DNA of 64,000 bases from Chloroflexota bacterium (GCA_002718415.1 PBEM01000015.1:23732-87731), one strand, 5' to 3'; counted from the stretch's first letter, positions 17,779 through 27,324 are shown. The notes: generated by a model from the sequence alone, not told the origin. Program-made: numbers and translations.

Positions 17779-18636
17779 ATGAAAATATTTAAACTCTTTT
17801 GGAATCTTATTTATAAAACACCTATAATTTGGGTAAGTATTTTGTCTATATTAGTTTTAACATCGGCCTTTGCTCCAATAATTACAGATTTTGATCCAAT
17901 TAGAGATGCTGATTTTTCTAATGTACTATTACCTCCTTTTTATATAGAAGGAGGTAATACAGTACACATTTTAGGAACAGATCAAATAGGAAGAGATATT
18001 TTTTCTAGAATGCTTTATGGAGGAAGAGTATCTCTCTTGGTAGCTGGAGTAGCAATTCTTTCAGGAACTATAATTGGAACAATTTTAGGAATGATCTCAG
18101 GATTTAAGGGTGGAATTTGGGATGAAATAATAATGAGACTAGTTGATATGTGGATCGCACTACCTTTCATTATGGTGGCACTAGTAATTGCAATAGTATT
18201 AGGTCAAAGTTGGGGAGTTATGTTTCTATTATTAACATTAATTGCTTGGGTAAGTTTTGTTAGACCAATAAGAGGAGAAGTATTAAGTCTCAGAGAAAGA
18301 GAGTATATCCAATATGCTACCTCTGCAGGAGCATCTCAACTAAGAATAATAATTAGGCATATACTTCCAAATATTAGTAGTACGGTACTGGTTATAGCAA
18401 CAATGAATGCTGGGGGGCTAGTTTTGGCAGAATCTATCCTAAGTTTCTTAGGGGTAGGTATTCCTGCACCTACGCCTACCTGGGGATCATTAGTTTCAGA
18501 TGGAAGAGGATATTTAGAGGATGCATGGTGGATCTCAACTATGCCCGGAATATCGATTTTTCTATTAGTGATGTCACTGAATTTTTGTGGGGATTGGCTG
18601 AGAGATAGATGGGATCCAAAACTCAATCAACTATGA
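17779..18636 (+). CDS. ABC transporter permease, DppC/OppC type
   Basis: This is the second permease of the system. The hallmark L-G-T-D-Q-I-G-R-D-I-F-S-R appears near residues 62-74 and the EAA loop (A-T-S-A-G-A-S-Q-L-R-I-I-I-R-H) near 180-195. With 285 residues it lacks the external insertion of the permease at 148-1284. Its stop overlaps the start of the next gene as ATGA (18633-18636). No ATPase gene follows, so energy coupling must come from subunits encoded elsewhere, perhaps those at 1294-3354. Confidence 0.92.
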   Translation: MKIFKLFWNLIYKTPIIWVSILSILVLTSAFAPIITDFDPIRDADFSNVLLPPFYIEGGNTVHILGTDQIGRDIFSRMLYGGRVSLLVAGVAILSGTIIGTILGMISGFKGGIWDEIIMRLVDMWIALPFIMVALVIAIVLGQSWGVMFLLLTLIAWVSFVRPIRGEVLSLREREYIQYATSAGASQLRIIIRHILPNISSTVLVIATMNAGGLVLAESILSFLGVGIPAPTPTWGSLVSDGRGYLEDAWWISTMPGISIFLLVMSLNFCGDWLRDRWDPKLNQL

Positions 18637-19736
18637 TCATTAATGATATTAAAGTCACAGCTTTAGAAGTTCCTTTAAATAAAACTTATAAAGGATCATA
18701 TTATTCTATGACAAAAAGGGCTACATTAATCACTGAAATTTCAACAGATGATGGAATTAATGGAATTATTTATAACGGTGATGAGCCAGAAGAACAATTA
18801 GAAATAAGAAATATTATTCTCAATGAAATTTCTCCTATAATTAAAGGTCTTAATCCACTAAATGTAGAAATGATATGGGAAAAATGTTTTTATCTCACAA
18901 AAAATATTCTTAGGAATAGATCAACTGTTATAAAAGCTATTTCATGTGTAGATTCAGCTCTTTGGGACATAGTAGGGAAAAAAGCTAATATGCCTCTAAG
19001 GCAATTATGGGGTTCTTATCATGATGAACTACCAATTATAGCTATTGGTGGATATTACAGTAAAAATTTAAATGATTTAAATTCAGAAATTGAAGATTAC
19101 CAGAAACTTGGTATTTCAGGATGCAAGATGAAAATAGGTTCAGCTTCCCCAGAAGAAGATGCAAAAAGATTTATTCAAATGAGAAAATTCGCAGGAGAAA
19201 AATTTATTCTAATTGCAGATGCCAATCAAGGATATGGTGAACAAGAAGCTATAGAATTTTGTAATTTAGTTAGAGATTATCAAATAGATTGGATAGAAGA
19301 ACCTATCGAATGGATTATAGATAGACAGTCATTAAAAAGTATAAGATATAAAACCGGTATAGCTGTAGCAGCGGGACAAAGTGAAATAAGTAGACAAGGA
19401 ATTTTGGATCTAATTAATAATGAATCAATTGATATATGTAATTTTGATGCTTCATGGGGTGGAGGACCAACCGAATGGTTAAAAGTTGCAGGACTTTGTG
19501 AATCAAATTCTATTCATATGGCACATCATGAAGAACCTCAAATATCTGCTCAATTATTAGGTTCTGTTAACAAAGCAAAATATATTGAATGTTTCCATCC
19601 TGATAGGGATCCTATTTTCTGGAATTTACTTGAAAATAAAAAAATAGCAAATGGAAAATATAAAATCCCAAATTTACCAGGATGGGGGATCACCTTAAAT
19701 AATGATTTTATAAACAAATATAAAGTTACTGTATAA
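18633..19736 (+). CDS. Enolase-superfamily dehydratase/epimerase (K-x-K type)
   Basis: An upstream in-frame ATG at 18609 would overlap the permease by 28 nt. I prefer ATG 18633 because it forms an ATGA coupling with the permease stop and gives M-I-I-N-D-I-K-V, matching the N-termini of the other paralogues. In this numbering the barrel residues are Lys165-x-Lys167, Asp196 (D-A-N-Q-G), Glu222 (I-E-E-P), Glu251, Asp272 and His298, the complete set of classical mandelate-racemase-subgroup enzymes. It is co-transcribed with the transporter, so it probably acts on the imported compound or its oxidation product. Confidence 0.87.
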   Translation: MIINDIKVTALEVPLNKTYKGSYYSMTKRATLITEISTDDGINGIIYNGDEPEEQLEIRNIILNEISPIIKGLNPLNVEMIWEKCFYLTKNILRNRSTVIKAISCVDSALWDIVGKKANMPLRQLWGSYHDELPIIAIGGYYSKNLNDLNSEIEDYQKLGISGCKMKIGSASPEEDAKRFIQMRKFAGEKFILIADANQGYGEQEAIEFCNLVRDYQIDWIEEPIEWIIDRQSLKSIRYKTGIAVAAGQSEISRQGILDLINNESIDICNFDASWGGGPTEWLKVAGLCESNSIHMAHHEEPQISAQLLGSVNKAKYIECFHPDRDPIFWNLLENKKIANGKYKIPNLPGWGITLNNDFINKYKVTV

Positions 19737-19738
19737 TC

Positions 19739-21349
19739 CTAAATTTTCGGGAAAAATGTTAGTTCTGAATCAAAATTTTCCATGGATATTATGTTATCTC
19801 CAATTAGATTGACTTTTATATCTCTTTTTCTGTGATTTAGTACAATTTTTCTATTAGGTAATTGAAATTTTATACCTATTTTTTGATTAGTTTTTAGTCC
19901 ATAAATCTTAATATAACCATCAATCATTTCGTAATTAACATCACCGTTGATTTCAATTGGAAATTTTTGTGCCCATGATGGAATTCTTAGCATTATATTC
20001 TTAGGATTAATTATTTTTAATTCGGTTTCATTGCCAGTTTCATTAAATTTTATTCCAATATTTTTATTTTTTATAGGTAAATTAAAAAACAAATTAATCT
20101 TATATAAATTATCTTCCTCTATGAGAACATGTTTTGTAACCTCACATAAAGAGCCTATGACCCCACCAACTATATCCATATTAAAACTTATCCTGTCTGC
20201 TGATTTTTTGGAGTTTAAAGATAAATTTGAATCTAGTATTTGGTCAACTGGCCAATGGCCATAAGGCGCAGGAAATCCAAATGCACCCAAATGACGATAA
20301 GCTATATTTTTATAACCATCTTCTTCTAAATTATCACTATTCTCAGGGATGAAACTATTATCCCTTAATTGTGATGGTAGTAAATGACAACGAATTATAC
20401 GCTCTGCGTCTTCATAATAGTCGGGATATCCATTTTTAGCCAATAATAAAGCAGTTTCAATAATATCTCCTGTATTATTACACTCACCTCTATCGGGTTC
20501 ACTATCTTCACCACTATTTTCAATTACCCAACCTATATAATCTCTAATTTCCCAAAGTCCATTATCATAAAATTTTTTTACTCTATCAAATAATAAATGG
20601 TCTTGTAATAAATCTGCATACTGAGCAATTCCAGACATAACACATGTTGTAGAATGAGTATGTGTACCAAATGTTTTTATATCATAGGTTCCGTTTTCAT
20701 TAAAAAATTCATTAATGGATTTCTCTACAAGTATCCTTGATAATTTGATTGCAGGTTCAAATTTTGTATGATCATATATTTTAACTAGAGGACCTATAGA
20801 CCTACCCAACCCTTCTATAAAAGTATGGTCTGCAGGATATATATTCAAATTAAAATTTTTTTGAATATCTCCGTAATTCCAACCATTTTTAGAATCCCAT
20901 AATTCAAAAATTTTCTCTATACAATCTTCTAGAATATCCATTGCTTGATTAGAATTTCTATATCTAATCAAAGCATACAATGCATGAAATCCTTCTCTAA
21001 AATTATGTTCATTAAAATTGACTAATTCTCCATCAATTCTATCTCGATTTAGTGGAAAAGGAAGTGTACCAGAAAAAGAAAAAAACGCTGCTTTCTGGTG
21101 TTTATTAATTACTGAATCTTCTATATCTACACCAAAAATATTCTTAGCAGTCAATAAGGCATTAAGATGCCTTCCTGGTATATGTGATTCTGAATGTCTA
21201 TCACTAAAAAATAATTTCGGATTTGGTAAAACTTCCGAACCAAAATACGGAATATTATTATCGTCAGGATTAAATACTCTAGACATAGTTTGACATCCTA
21301 AGTCTACAGCTGAAACAATATCATGATTATTTACATTACGTAAAGTCAT
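19739..21349 (-). CDS. Six-hairpin glycoside hydrolase-like protein (possibly GH127-like)
   Basis: This 536-residue protein has no signal peptide. The first 380 residues are helical with features of an (alpha/alpha)6 barrel (G-L-G-R-S-I-G-P-L, T-H-T-H-S-T-T-C, G-E-C-N-N-T-G-D). The C-terminal 150 residues are beta-rich, with R-I-P-S-W-A and an E-I-N-G-D turn reminiscent of the beta domain in GH127-type arabinofuranosidases. I cannot point to a proven catalytic residue, so the family call is tentative. Its start overlaps the stop of the zinc dehydrogenase by 1 nt (TAATG), placing both in one leftward operon with the SDR. Confidence 0.6.
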   Translation of the reverse strand: MTLRNVNNHDIVSAVDLGCQTMSRVFNPDDNNIPYFGSEVLPNPKLFFSDRHSESHIPGRHLNALLTAKNIFGVDIEDSVINKHQKAAFFSFSGTLPFPLNRDRIDGELVNFNEHNFREGFHALYALIRYRNSNQAMDILEDCIEKIFELWDSKNGWNYGDIQKNFNLNIYPADHTFIEGLGRSIGPLVKIYDHTKFEPAIKLSRILVEKSINEFFNENGTYDIKTFGTHTHSTTCVMSGIAQYADLLQDHLLFDRVKKFYDNGLWEIRDYIGWVIENSGEDSEPDRGECNNTGDIIETALLLAKNGYPDYYEDAERIIRCHLLPSQLRDNSFIPENSDNLEEDGYKNIAYRHLGAFGFPAPYGHWPVDQILDSNLSLNSKKSADRISFNMDIVGGVIGSLCEVTKHVLIEEDNLYKINLFFNLPIKNKNIGIKFNETGNETELKIINPKNIMLRIPSWAQKFPIEINGDVNYEMIDGYIKIYGLKTNQKIGIKFQLPNRKIVLNHRKRDIKVNLIGDNIISMENFDSELTFFPKI

Positions 21350-22380
21350 TATAGTTCAATCAAAATTTTACATGTTCTAGGATCAGGATTCACCGCATAT
21401 TCGAATGCTCTACTAACTTCATCAATAGAAAAAGTGTCGGTAATTAAATTGTGAAATTGAAATTTATTACTTTTAGCAATCTGTACTGCAATTCCATACG
21501 AATTAGAATATCTAAATACAGTATAAATTTCTAATTCTTTAGCCATAGCCTCTACAGCATTTAGTTTATAATCTTCATTACCCATTCCTATTAAAGCTAT
21601 TCTAGCTCCAGGAGCAGCAATTTTTATTAACTCATTCAAAACTTCACTATTTCCAGAACACTCATAAATAAGATTAGGTTCAGGTACAGATTCAATTTTA
21701 TATAATTCTGAAAGAATTTCATTATTATCAATCTTTATAGTATTGTCCACTCCCATTTTCTTCGCCAATTCAAGTCGATTTGTATTAGTGTCAGAAGCGA
21801 TAACAATTGAAGCCCCAGAATATTTTGCTACTGATGAAGTTAAATTCCCAACAGTTCCAGATCCACTTACAAAGACAGTGTCCCCTGGAGAAATTCCAGT
21901 TTTCCTTAAAGCATGTACAGAAACAGATAAAGGTTCAATTAAAGGTCCAACATTTTGATCCAATGTATCAGGTAATTTATAAGTAAAAGATTCTGGATGC
22001 AAAACATATTCAACTAAGGCTCCATTTATAGGAGGAGTAGCCCAAAATTTAACCCCTTTACAAAGATTATATTTCCCCGTAAAACATTCTTTACACTTAT
22101 GACATGGAATTCCTGGTTCTAGAGCAACAAAATCACCAACCGATAATGAGGTTACCTCATCACCTATCTCCTCAACATAACCACAAGCTTCATGTCCTAA
22201 TATCAAAGGAGATTCGACTACATAAGGACCTATCCGTCCATGAGAATAATAGTGAACATCACTGCCACAAATTCCTACTGATAAAATTTTAACTCTAACT
22301 TCAAATGAACTTGGAGACCCTGGATCAGGAATATCTTCTAAAATTATATTTTTTTTATCACTTAAAATTGCTGCCTTCAT
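21349..22380 (-). CDS. Zinc-dependent alcohol/polyol dehydrogenase (sorbitol/threonine dehydrogenase type)
   Basis: This is a medium-chain dehydrogenase. Catalytic zinc ligands are Cys38, His63 and Glu64 (G-H-E-A-C-G-Y-V). The structural zinc site is Cys93, Cys96, Cys99 and Cys107. The NAD-binding G-S-G-T-V-G is near residue 175. It resembles sorbitol/xylitol dehydrogenases (G-R-I-G-P-Y). An ATG 21 nt further upstream (22401) overlaps the SDR; I prefer ATG 22380 because GGAGGA lies 11 nt before it and because M-K-A-A-I is the usual N-terminus. It would oxidise a polyol or sugar released by the neighbouring hydrolase. Confidence 0.9.
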   Translation of the reverse strand: MKAAILSDKKNIILEDIPDPGSPSSFEVRVKILSVGICGSDVHYYSHGRIGPYVVESPLILGHEACGYVEEIGDEVTSLSVGDFVALEPGIPCHKCKECFTGKYNLCKGVKFWATPPINGALVEYVLHPESFTYKLPDTLDQNVGPLIEPLSVSVHALRKTGISPGDTVFVSGSGTVGNLTSSVAKYSGASIVIASDTNTNRLELAKKMGVDNTIKIDNNEILSELYKIESVPEPNLIYECSGNSEVLNELIKIAAPGARIALIGMGNEDYKLNAVEAMAKELEIYTVFRYSNSYGIAVQIAKSNKFQFHNLITDTFSIDEVSRAFEYAVNPDPRTCKILIEL

Positions 22381-22381
22381 A

Positions 22382-23131
22382 TTACGCAGATTCTCCTCCA
22401 TCTATAGGTAAAATAACCCCATTTAGATAACTAGATGAATTAGAACACAAGAATACTATAACATCGGCTACTTCTTCAGGAAGACCAAAACGTCCAGTAG
22501 GTATTTTAGATAGTTTATTATCAGTGATAGGACCAGGAGGCCAATATTTTTTTGCCATTCCCGTAAGTATTACAGTTGGAGCTATACCATTGACTTGTAT
22601 ATTTTTACTAGCAAGTTCAAGAGCAGAAGTTTTGGTGAACAGATCCAATCCAGCTTTTGAAGCTGAATAGGTAGAATGTTTCAACTCAGCTTTAGACCCT
22701 GCTCTTGAAGAAACATTAACTATCTTTCCATGACCATTTTCTATCATCTTAGGAACAAATGCCTTAGTAAGTAAAATTGGGGCTAATAAATTTACTTGCA
22801 TAGTAGCTTCAAATTCTTCAATTGTTACATCTACTACATCATTAAGAAATGAGATTGCTGCATTATTTACTAAAATATCAATATAACCAAATTTATTATT
22901 TACTTTATTTATAAGATTTTCAATATCATTTATATTCCCTAATTCACAAACATAATAGAAACATTCAGAACCTTCTTTAGATATTTTTTTTGAACTAGAT
23001 TTTAAATCGTCAATATTCCTTCCGGTTATAATAACTGTTACACCATGTCCTGATAATTTTTTTGCTGTAGCAAAACCTATACCTTTTGATCCTCCAGTAA
23101 TTAAAGCAATCTTATTTTTAAATTCGTTCAT
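22382..23131 (-). CDS. Short-chain dehydrogenase/reductase (classical SDR)
   Basis: This is a classical SDR of 249 residues: T-G-G-S-K-G-I-G (12-19) binds the cofactor, N-N-A-A is near 89-92, and the catalytic Ser141/142, Tyr155 and Lys159 (Y-S-A-S-K) are intact. It is the first gene of the leftward operon with the zinc dehydrogenase and the hydrolase-like gene; its stop and the next preferred ATG are 1 nt apart. It is likely a sugar or sugar-acid oxidoreductase; the substrate cannot be read. Confidence 0.88.
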   Translation of the reverse strand: MNEFKNKIALITGGSKGIGFATAKKLSGHGVTVIITGRNIDDLKSSSKKISKEGSECFYYVCELGNINDIENLINKVNNKFGYIDILVNNAAISFLNDVVDVTIEEFEATMQVNLLAPILLTKAFVPKMIENGHGKIVNVSSRAGSKAELKHSTYSASKAGLDLFTKTSALELASKNIQVNGIAPTVILTGMAKKYWPPGPITDNKLSKIPTGRFGLPEEVADVIVFLCSNSSSYLNGVILPIDGGESA

Positions 23132-23144
23132 AATATTCAGTCAA

Positions 23145-23942
23145 TCATTTAGTATTGAATTTTCTATAGATTCTATGTGTATCAAAACCTCTTTTGGAAG
23201 AATAAATGACTTCAAATCCATTTTTTTTAAACAAATCTTCATCTCCCAGAAAATTAAACTCACACATTACTACTCTACATTTTGGATTATTTAAAGTATC
23301 TCTCAATCCTTGAATGACTTCATATTCATACCCTTCAACATCTATTTTCACAACATTAGGAATTTTTAATTTATTATCTCTAATAAATTCATCACCATTT
23401 ACAATATTTATTTTTTTAGTTAGTTGTTTATGAATAGAATCCTTTATTATTCTACTTTTACCATAAGAAGGATCTAAACCCATAGAAAATCTTTCTTCTT
23501 TATTTTTTTCTCCAAAACCAATTTCAAAAACATCAATATTATTTAATTTATTTAATTCAATATTATCTCTTAAACGTGATGCAGATAAATTATTTGGTTC
23601 TATTGAAAATACTTTACCTTGAGAGCCAGTTTTTTTTGAAAATAGAATTGAATGTGTCCCAATATTTGCTCCTATATCAATCACTGTATCACCCGAAGAA
23701 ATTTCCTCTAATAAAAAAGCTATAACATTTTTTTCCCCAGAAAATGATTTCACCCTTACAAATTCGTTAAGGCTTCCCACATAAAACGATGCAGAAATAT
23801 ATGCAAATTTTACATCTGTAGTAATATTATTGACATTTAAAACAAGATACTTAGATAATAAGAAAAACAGGTATCTCATACGACTAAAAACATACCTATA
23901 AAAATCTCTTAAAAAAATTTTCTGTTTAATTTCGATTAACAA
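23145..23942 (-). CDS. FkbM-family methyltransferase
   Basis: This is a SAM-dependent methyltransferase of the FkbM type. Motif I is V-I-D-I-G-A-N-I-G-T-H near residues 94-104. An E-P-N loop follows, and P-N-V-V-K-I-D-V-E-G-Y-E, diagnostic for FkbM, lies near residue 215. The start used here is TTG 23942. No ribosome site is visible, and an internal ATG 21 codons on would give a shorter protein with the whole core. FkbM enzymes often O-methylate sugars or polyketides. It is separated by 13 nt from the SDR but could be an independent unit. Confidence 0.82.
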   Translation of the reverse strand: MLIEIKQKIFLRDFYRYVFSRMRYLFFLLSKYLVLNVNNITTDVKFAYISASFYVGSLNEFVRVKSFSGEKNVIAFLLEEISSGDTVIDIGANIGTHSILFSKKTGSQGKVFSIEPNNLSASRLRDNIELNKLNNIDVFEIGFGEKNKEERFSMGLDPSYGKSRIIKDSIHKQLTKKINIVNGDEFIRDNKLKIPNVVKIDVEGYEYEVIQGLRDTLNNPKCRVVMCEFNFLGDEDLFKKNGFEVIYSSKRGFDTHRIYRKFNTK

Positions 23943-24022
23943 TTATTTAAAAACACTTTAGAATAAAATAATATAAAAATATCCAATAAAACGATTATAG
24001 ATAAAATTGAAAGGAAAAAAAA

Positions 24023-24937
24023 ATTCAAAAGAAATTACTAAAAGGCAATTTACATACTCACACTACTAATAGTGACGGTGACGAAGATCCTAAACATGTA
24101 GCCGAATGGTATCACAATAATAATTATGACTTTTTATGCCTATCTGACCATAACCATCTTACTATACTAAATGATACTGACACTAAAAGATGGCCCTTAC
24201 TTATTCCTGGTGAAGAAGTTACATCTAGTGTAGGACCTATTCCAGTTCATGTTAATGGGTATGGAATAAAAAAGGTAGTAAAACCTAGCATCGCAAAAAA
24301 TGTAATTGATGCACTAAGAGAAAATATTGATGGAATAGTTAAAGCTGGAGGATTAGCTTCTATTAATCATCCAAATTATAAATGGGCACTTTCTTATAAG
24401 CATTTAAATTCAATTGAAAATTATAAGTTTATTGAAGTTTTTAATGGGCACGCAGGATCTAATAGTTTTGGAGATAACAAAAAACCATCCGTTTCAACAA
24501 TGTGGGATCAATTATTATCAAATAGGAAAAAAATCCTAGGGCTTGCCACAGATGATGCCCATCATTATCATGAATTCAATCCTGAAAAAGCCAATCCTGG
24601 GAGAGGATGGATTCAAGTATTTTCTGAAGATCTAAATAAATCTGCCATATTAGAAAGTATGTCCTCTGGTGATTTTTACGCGTCTACCGGAGTTGAACTA
24701 GGTGATTTTACAATCACAAAAAATGAAATTGTCCTGGAAATTAATGATTTAGAAAATGGCTCTAAAAAAAATCAATACACATTCAATTTTATTACAAATA
24801 AAGGGGTAATTTCAGATCAAATAACTGGTTTATCAGGTAGGTATTGCCCATCAAAAAATGATGTTTATGTACGAGTGGAAATAATTTGTTCTGATGGTAC
24901 AAGATTATGGACACAACCTATATGGATAACCGATTAG
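24023..24937 (+). CDS. PHP-domain metal-dependent phosphoesterase, apparent ATT start
   Basis: The protein is a complete PHP-fold enzyme of 304 residues: H-T-H-T-T-N-S-D-G (His11, His13, Asp18), L-S-D-H-N-H, a P-G-E-E-V metal ligand, I-N-H-P-N, and D-D-A-H near the middle. Only the part from ATG 24500 would be called by a standard finder, and that would lose most of the metal site. Between the stop at 24008-24010 and codon 24500 there is no ATG, GTG or TTG in frame. ATT at 24023 is the best start, with GAAAGGA (24009-24015) seven nt upstream. A base error turning ATG into ATT is the alternative. PHP proteins of this class hydrolyse phosphoesters; the substrate is unknown. Confidence 0.8.
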   Translation: MQKKLLKGNLHTHTTNSDGDEDPKHVAEWYHNNNYDFLCLSDHNHLTILNDTDTKRWPLLIPGEEVTSSVGPIPVHVNGYGIKKVVKPSIAKNVIDALRENIDGIVKAGGLASINHPNYKWALSYKHLNSIENYKFIEVFNGHAGSNSFGDNKKPSVSTMWDQLLSNRKKILGLATDDAHHYHEFNPEKANPGRGWIQVFSEDLNKSAILESMSSGDFYASTGVELGDFTITKNEIVLEINDLENGSKKNQYTFNFITNKGVISDQITGLSGRYCPSKNDVYVRVEIICSDGTRLWTQPIWITD

Positions 24938-24986
24938 AATAAAATTTAATTTAGAGATAAGCACATAATATTTATAAAGGTAATTT

Positions 24987-25685
24987 ATGAAACATAAGAA
25001 TATAAAATTCCAATTCTACTTTATTCGTCATGGAGAATCAGAATCTAATATTGAATCCGGTATGGCATACGCGAACGATCACAATGCTCCCTTAACAAAA
25101 AGGGGTCATGAACAATCTTTAGCTTTAGGTAAACGTTTGAAAAATTCAGAAATAACCTTCGATAAAATTTATTCCTCAACCCTAACTCGTGCAATTGAAA
25201 CAACTACTAATATGTTGAAAGGGATGGAATTAAATTATGAAAAATTTGAAAAATTTGATCATATTATTGAACAACAAATACCTGGATGGAGAGGTAAAAA
25301 ATTCGATGAAGTTATGACTCCAGAGATCCTGCTTCTTTCTGAACAAAAAGGGAAATGGTTCCAACCTGCTGACGGAGAGTCAGGACGTCAAGTAGAAAGA
25401 AGAGCTTCAAACTGGTTAGAAGATGAATTCCTTGACAACCCAAAATGGTTAGATAAAAAAGGTATTTATAATATTGCAATTATTAGTCATGGAATAACAT
25501 TAAGATGTATTTTCCACTACATTACTGGATGGGATACAAAAATGATGAAAAGTTCTTATTCACAAATTTTAAATTGTTCTATTTCTAGATTTAATTTTGG
25601 TCCTTTGGGATGGGAAATTATTTCTTTTAATGATTCTTATCACACAGAAAAAATAGGTGATATCATAACAGATAAATTAAAATAA
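24987..25685 (+). CDS. Histidine phosphatase family protein
   Basis: This belongs to the phosphoglycerate mutase-like superfamily. The catalytic R-H-G-E motif is at residues 13-16, followed by S-S-T-L-T-R-A-I-E-T-T and the second histidine in I-I-S-H-G-I-T near residue 168. Length 232 fits phosphatases more than glycolytic mutases. It lies 49 nt after the PHP gene on the same strand, and the two phosphoesterases may work together. AAAGG precedes the ATG. The substrate is unknown. Confidence 0.9.
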   Translation: MKHKNIKFQFYFIRHGESESNIESGMAYANDHNAPLTKRGHEQSLALGKRLKNSEITFDKIYSSTLTRAIETTTNMLKGMELNYEKFEKFDHIIEQQIPGWRGKKFDEVMTPEILLLSEQKGKWFQPADGESGRQVERRASNWLEDEFLDNPKWLDKKGIYNIAIISHGITLRCIFHYITGWDTKMMKSSYSQILNCSISRFNFGPLGWEIISFNDSYHTEKIGDIITDKLK

Positions 25686-25703
25686 TTAGAAATTTACGAT
25701 CTA

Positions 25704-25752
25704 AAACTATTTCATAACAATTTTTATGTTTTAATTTTTAATGAAATAGTTT
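25704..25752 (+). terminator. Inverted repeat between histidine phosphatase and DUF805 genes
   Basis: AAACTATTTCAT (25704-25715) pairs perfectly with ATGAAATAGTTT (25741-25752) across a 25-nt T-rich loop. It starts 19 nt after the phosphatase stop and ends 13 nt before the next ATG. The geometry (long stem, 20-25 nt loop, close to the next start) is like that of the hairpin at 16773-16825. It may attenuate readthrough or bind a regulator. Confidence 0.45.
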
Positions 25753-25765
25753 ATTTGGAGGTAAT

Positions 25766-26143
25766 ATGAATTTTGGACAATCTATTGAATCAGGTTTTTC
25801 TAATTATTTTAATTTTAAAAGTAGATCCTCTAGATCTGAATTTTGGTTCTTTCAACTATTTTTATTTATAGCCTCTGTAGTTGTCGGGTTAGCAGACGGA
25901 ATAATTACCTCTACTTTAGGAATCCCTTTGTTCCTACAGGCAATATGGGGATTATTTACTTTTATCCCTAGTATTTCAATTGCCGTTCGTAGATTACATG
26001 ATATAGATAAATCAGGTTGGTGGTTATTATTGCACATAATTTTATTATTTGGATCAATTGTTTTATTTATTTTTCATATCAAAAATACACAGGGCCCCAA
26101 TAAATATGGTGAAGGTCCATTAAAACCTAAGGAGAATACATAA
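25766..26143 (+). CDS. DUF805 family membrane protein
   Basis: This small inner-membrane protein of 125 residues shows the DUF805 pattern: an N-terminal Y-F-N-F-K-S-R-S-S-R-S-E-F-W segment, three to four hydrophobic helices, then R-R-L-H-D-I-D-K-S-G-W-W and a C-terminal G-P-N-K-Y-G. A strong GGAGG lies 5 nt before the ATG. Its stop overlaps the next start as TAATG (26143). The function of DUF805 proteins is unknown. Confidence 0.92.
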   Translation: MNFGQSIESGFSNYFNFKSRSSRSEFWFFQLFLFIASVVVGLADGIITSTLGIPLFLQAIWGLFTFIPSISIAVRRLHDIDKSGWWLLLHIILLFGSIVLFIFHIKNTQGPNKYGEGPLKPKENT

Positions 26144-27324
26144 TGAAGATAACATCTATAAAACCATGGATTATTCAAATTCCATGGAATGATCGCCCAT
26201 CAGACCCATTATCTAATTCAAACAAAAGAGAATTGCTTTTTGCCCAAATAGACACTGATGAAGGTATAACTGGATGGGGAGAAGTGACAACTTACCCTGG
26301 ACCAGCCGGAAATAGAGCTGTAGCTCGTATGATTGAAGAGGTTGGAAATACTTTGATAGGTCGTGATCCTTCGCATATTGAAAGAATTTGGAATGATAAT
26401 ATACGATCTATGACTTATGTTGGAACCAGAGGAGCGGTAAGTGCTACTGCTAGCGCTATAGATATTGCATTATGGGATATTAGAGGTAAAGAATTAGGAC
26501 TACCAATATACATGTTATTAGGTGGCCCAGTAAGGGATAGAATAGGTCTTTACACACACCCACCTAACCCAGAAGGAGATATTGATACTGCAATATCCGA
26601 TGTTAAGGAATTAGTTGCTTCAGGACATCGAGCATTTAAATTTGATCCTATGATGCATTCAATCCCTGAAGGTAATGCTCACTATATTGATGGACAAATA
26701 ATCCGATCTGGTATGGAATTAGCTTGGGAAATAACAGGAGCTGTAAGAGAAGCTATAGGTCCTAGCATAGAAATTCTTATAGATGCACATGGTAAATATA
26801 ATGTTCCAACTGCAATAGATTTATGTAGAGGTTTAGAAGAATTTGACATCTTTTGGTTTGAAGAGCCTGTACCAGTAGAAAGTAACCACGCACTTAAACA
26901 GGTAAGAGAAAAAACAAATGCAAAAATATCTGTTGGAGAACGACTTTTTACTAGATGGGAATTTATAAATGTACTAGAAAATGAATTAGCAGATTTCATT
27001 ATGCCTGATGTTACTTGGACTGGTGGTATTTCTGAATTAAAAAAGATAGCTACATTAGCAGAATCTTATTATGTACCAATATCTCCTCATGATGCTAGTG
27101 GTCCAATAAACGTTATGGCAGGCGCACAGGTTATGATGACAGTACCAAATTTTTATAAATTAGAAACTCATCGATATGATTTAAGCCTTTATGATAGATT
27201 TATTGATAAACCTCTAGACGTCCGTAATGGTGATTTATATTTGACTAATCAACCTGGATTAGGAGTAAACCTAGAAATAGAAGCTCTTAAAGAATATGCT
27301 ATTGAAGGCTTTGGTAAACCGTAA
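26143..27324 (+). CDS. Enolase-superfamily dehydratase, galactonate/mannonate dehydratase-like
   Basis: The barrel carries Lys166-x-Asp168 (F-K-F-D-P), Asp214-x-His216 (I-D-A-H-G), Glu240 (F-E-E-P), Glu266 (V-G-E-R-L-F-T-R), Asp289 (M-P-D-V-T-W-T-G-G-I) and His316 (I-S-P-H). This is the D-galactonate/D-mannonate (RspA-like) arrangement. It is clearly close to the paralogue at 37605-38768, which shares several of these strings exactly. It is coupled to DUF805 by TAATG, an odd partner. The likely reaction is dehydration of an aldonate to a 2-keto-3-deoxy acid. Confidence 0.88.
   Translation: MKITSIKPWIIQIPWNDRPSDPLSNSNKRELLFAQIDTDEGITGWGEVTTYPGPAGNRAVARMIEEVGNTLIGRDPSHIERIWNDNIRSMTYVGTRGAVSATASAIDIALWDIRGKELGLPIYMLLGGPVRDRIGLYTHPPNPEGDIDTAISDVKELVASGHRAFKFDPMMHSIPEGNAHYIDGQIIRSGMELAWEITGAVREAIGPSIEILIDAHGKYNVPTAIDLCRGLEEFDIFWFEEPVPVESNHALKQVREKTNAKISVGERLFTRWEFINVLENELADFIMPDVTWTGGISELKKIATLAESYYVPISPHDASGPINVMAGAQVMMTVPNFYKLETHRYDLSLYDRFIDKPLDVRNGDLYLTNQPGLGVNLEIEALKEYAIEGFGKP

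Noticed and set aside
18609..18632. Upstream start for the enolase-family gene
   Set aside because: It overlaps the permease, lacks support from paralogue N-termini, and the ATGA junction at 18633 is a better start.
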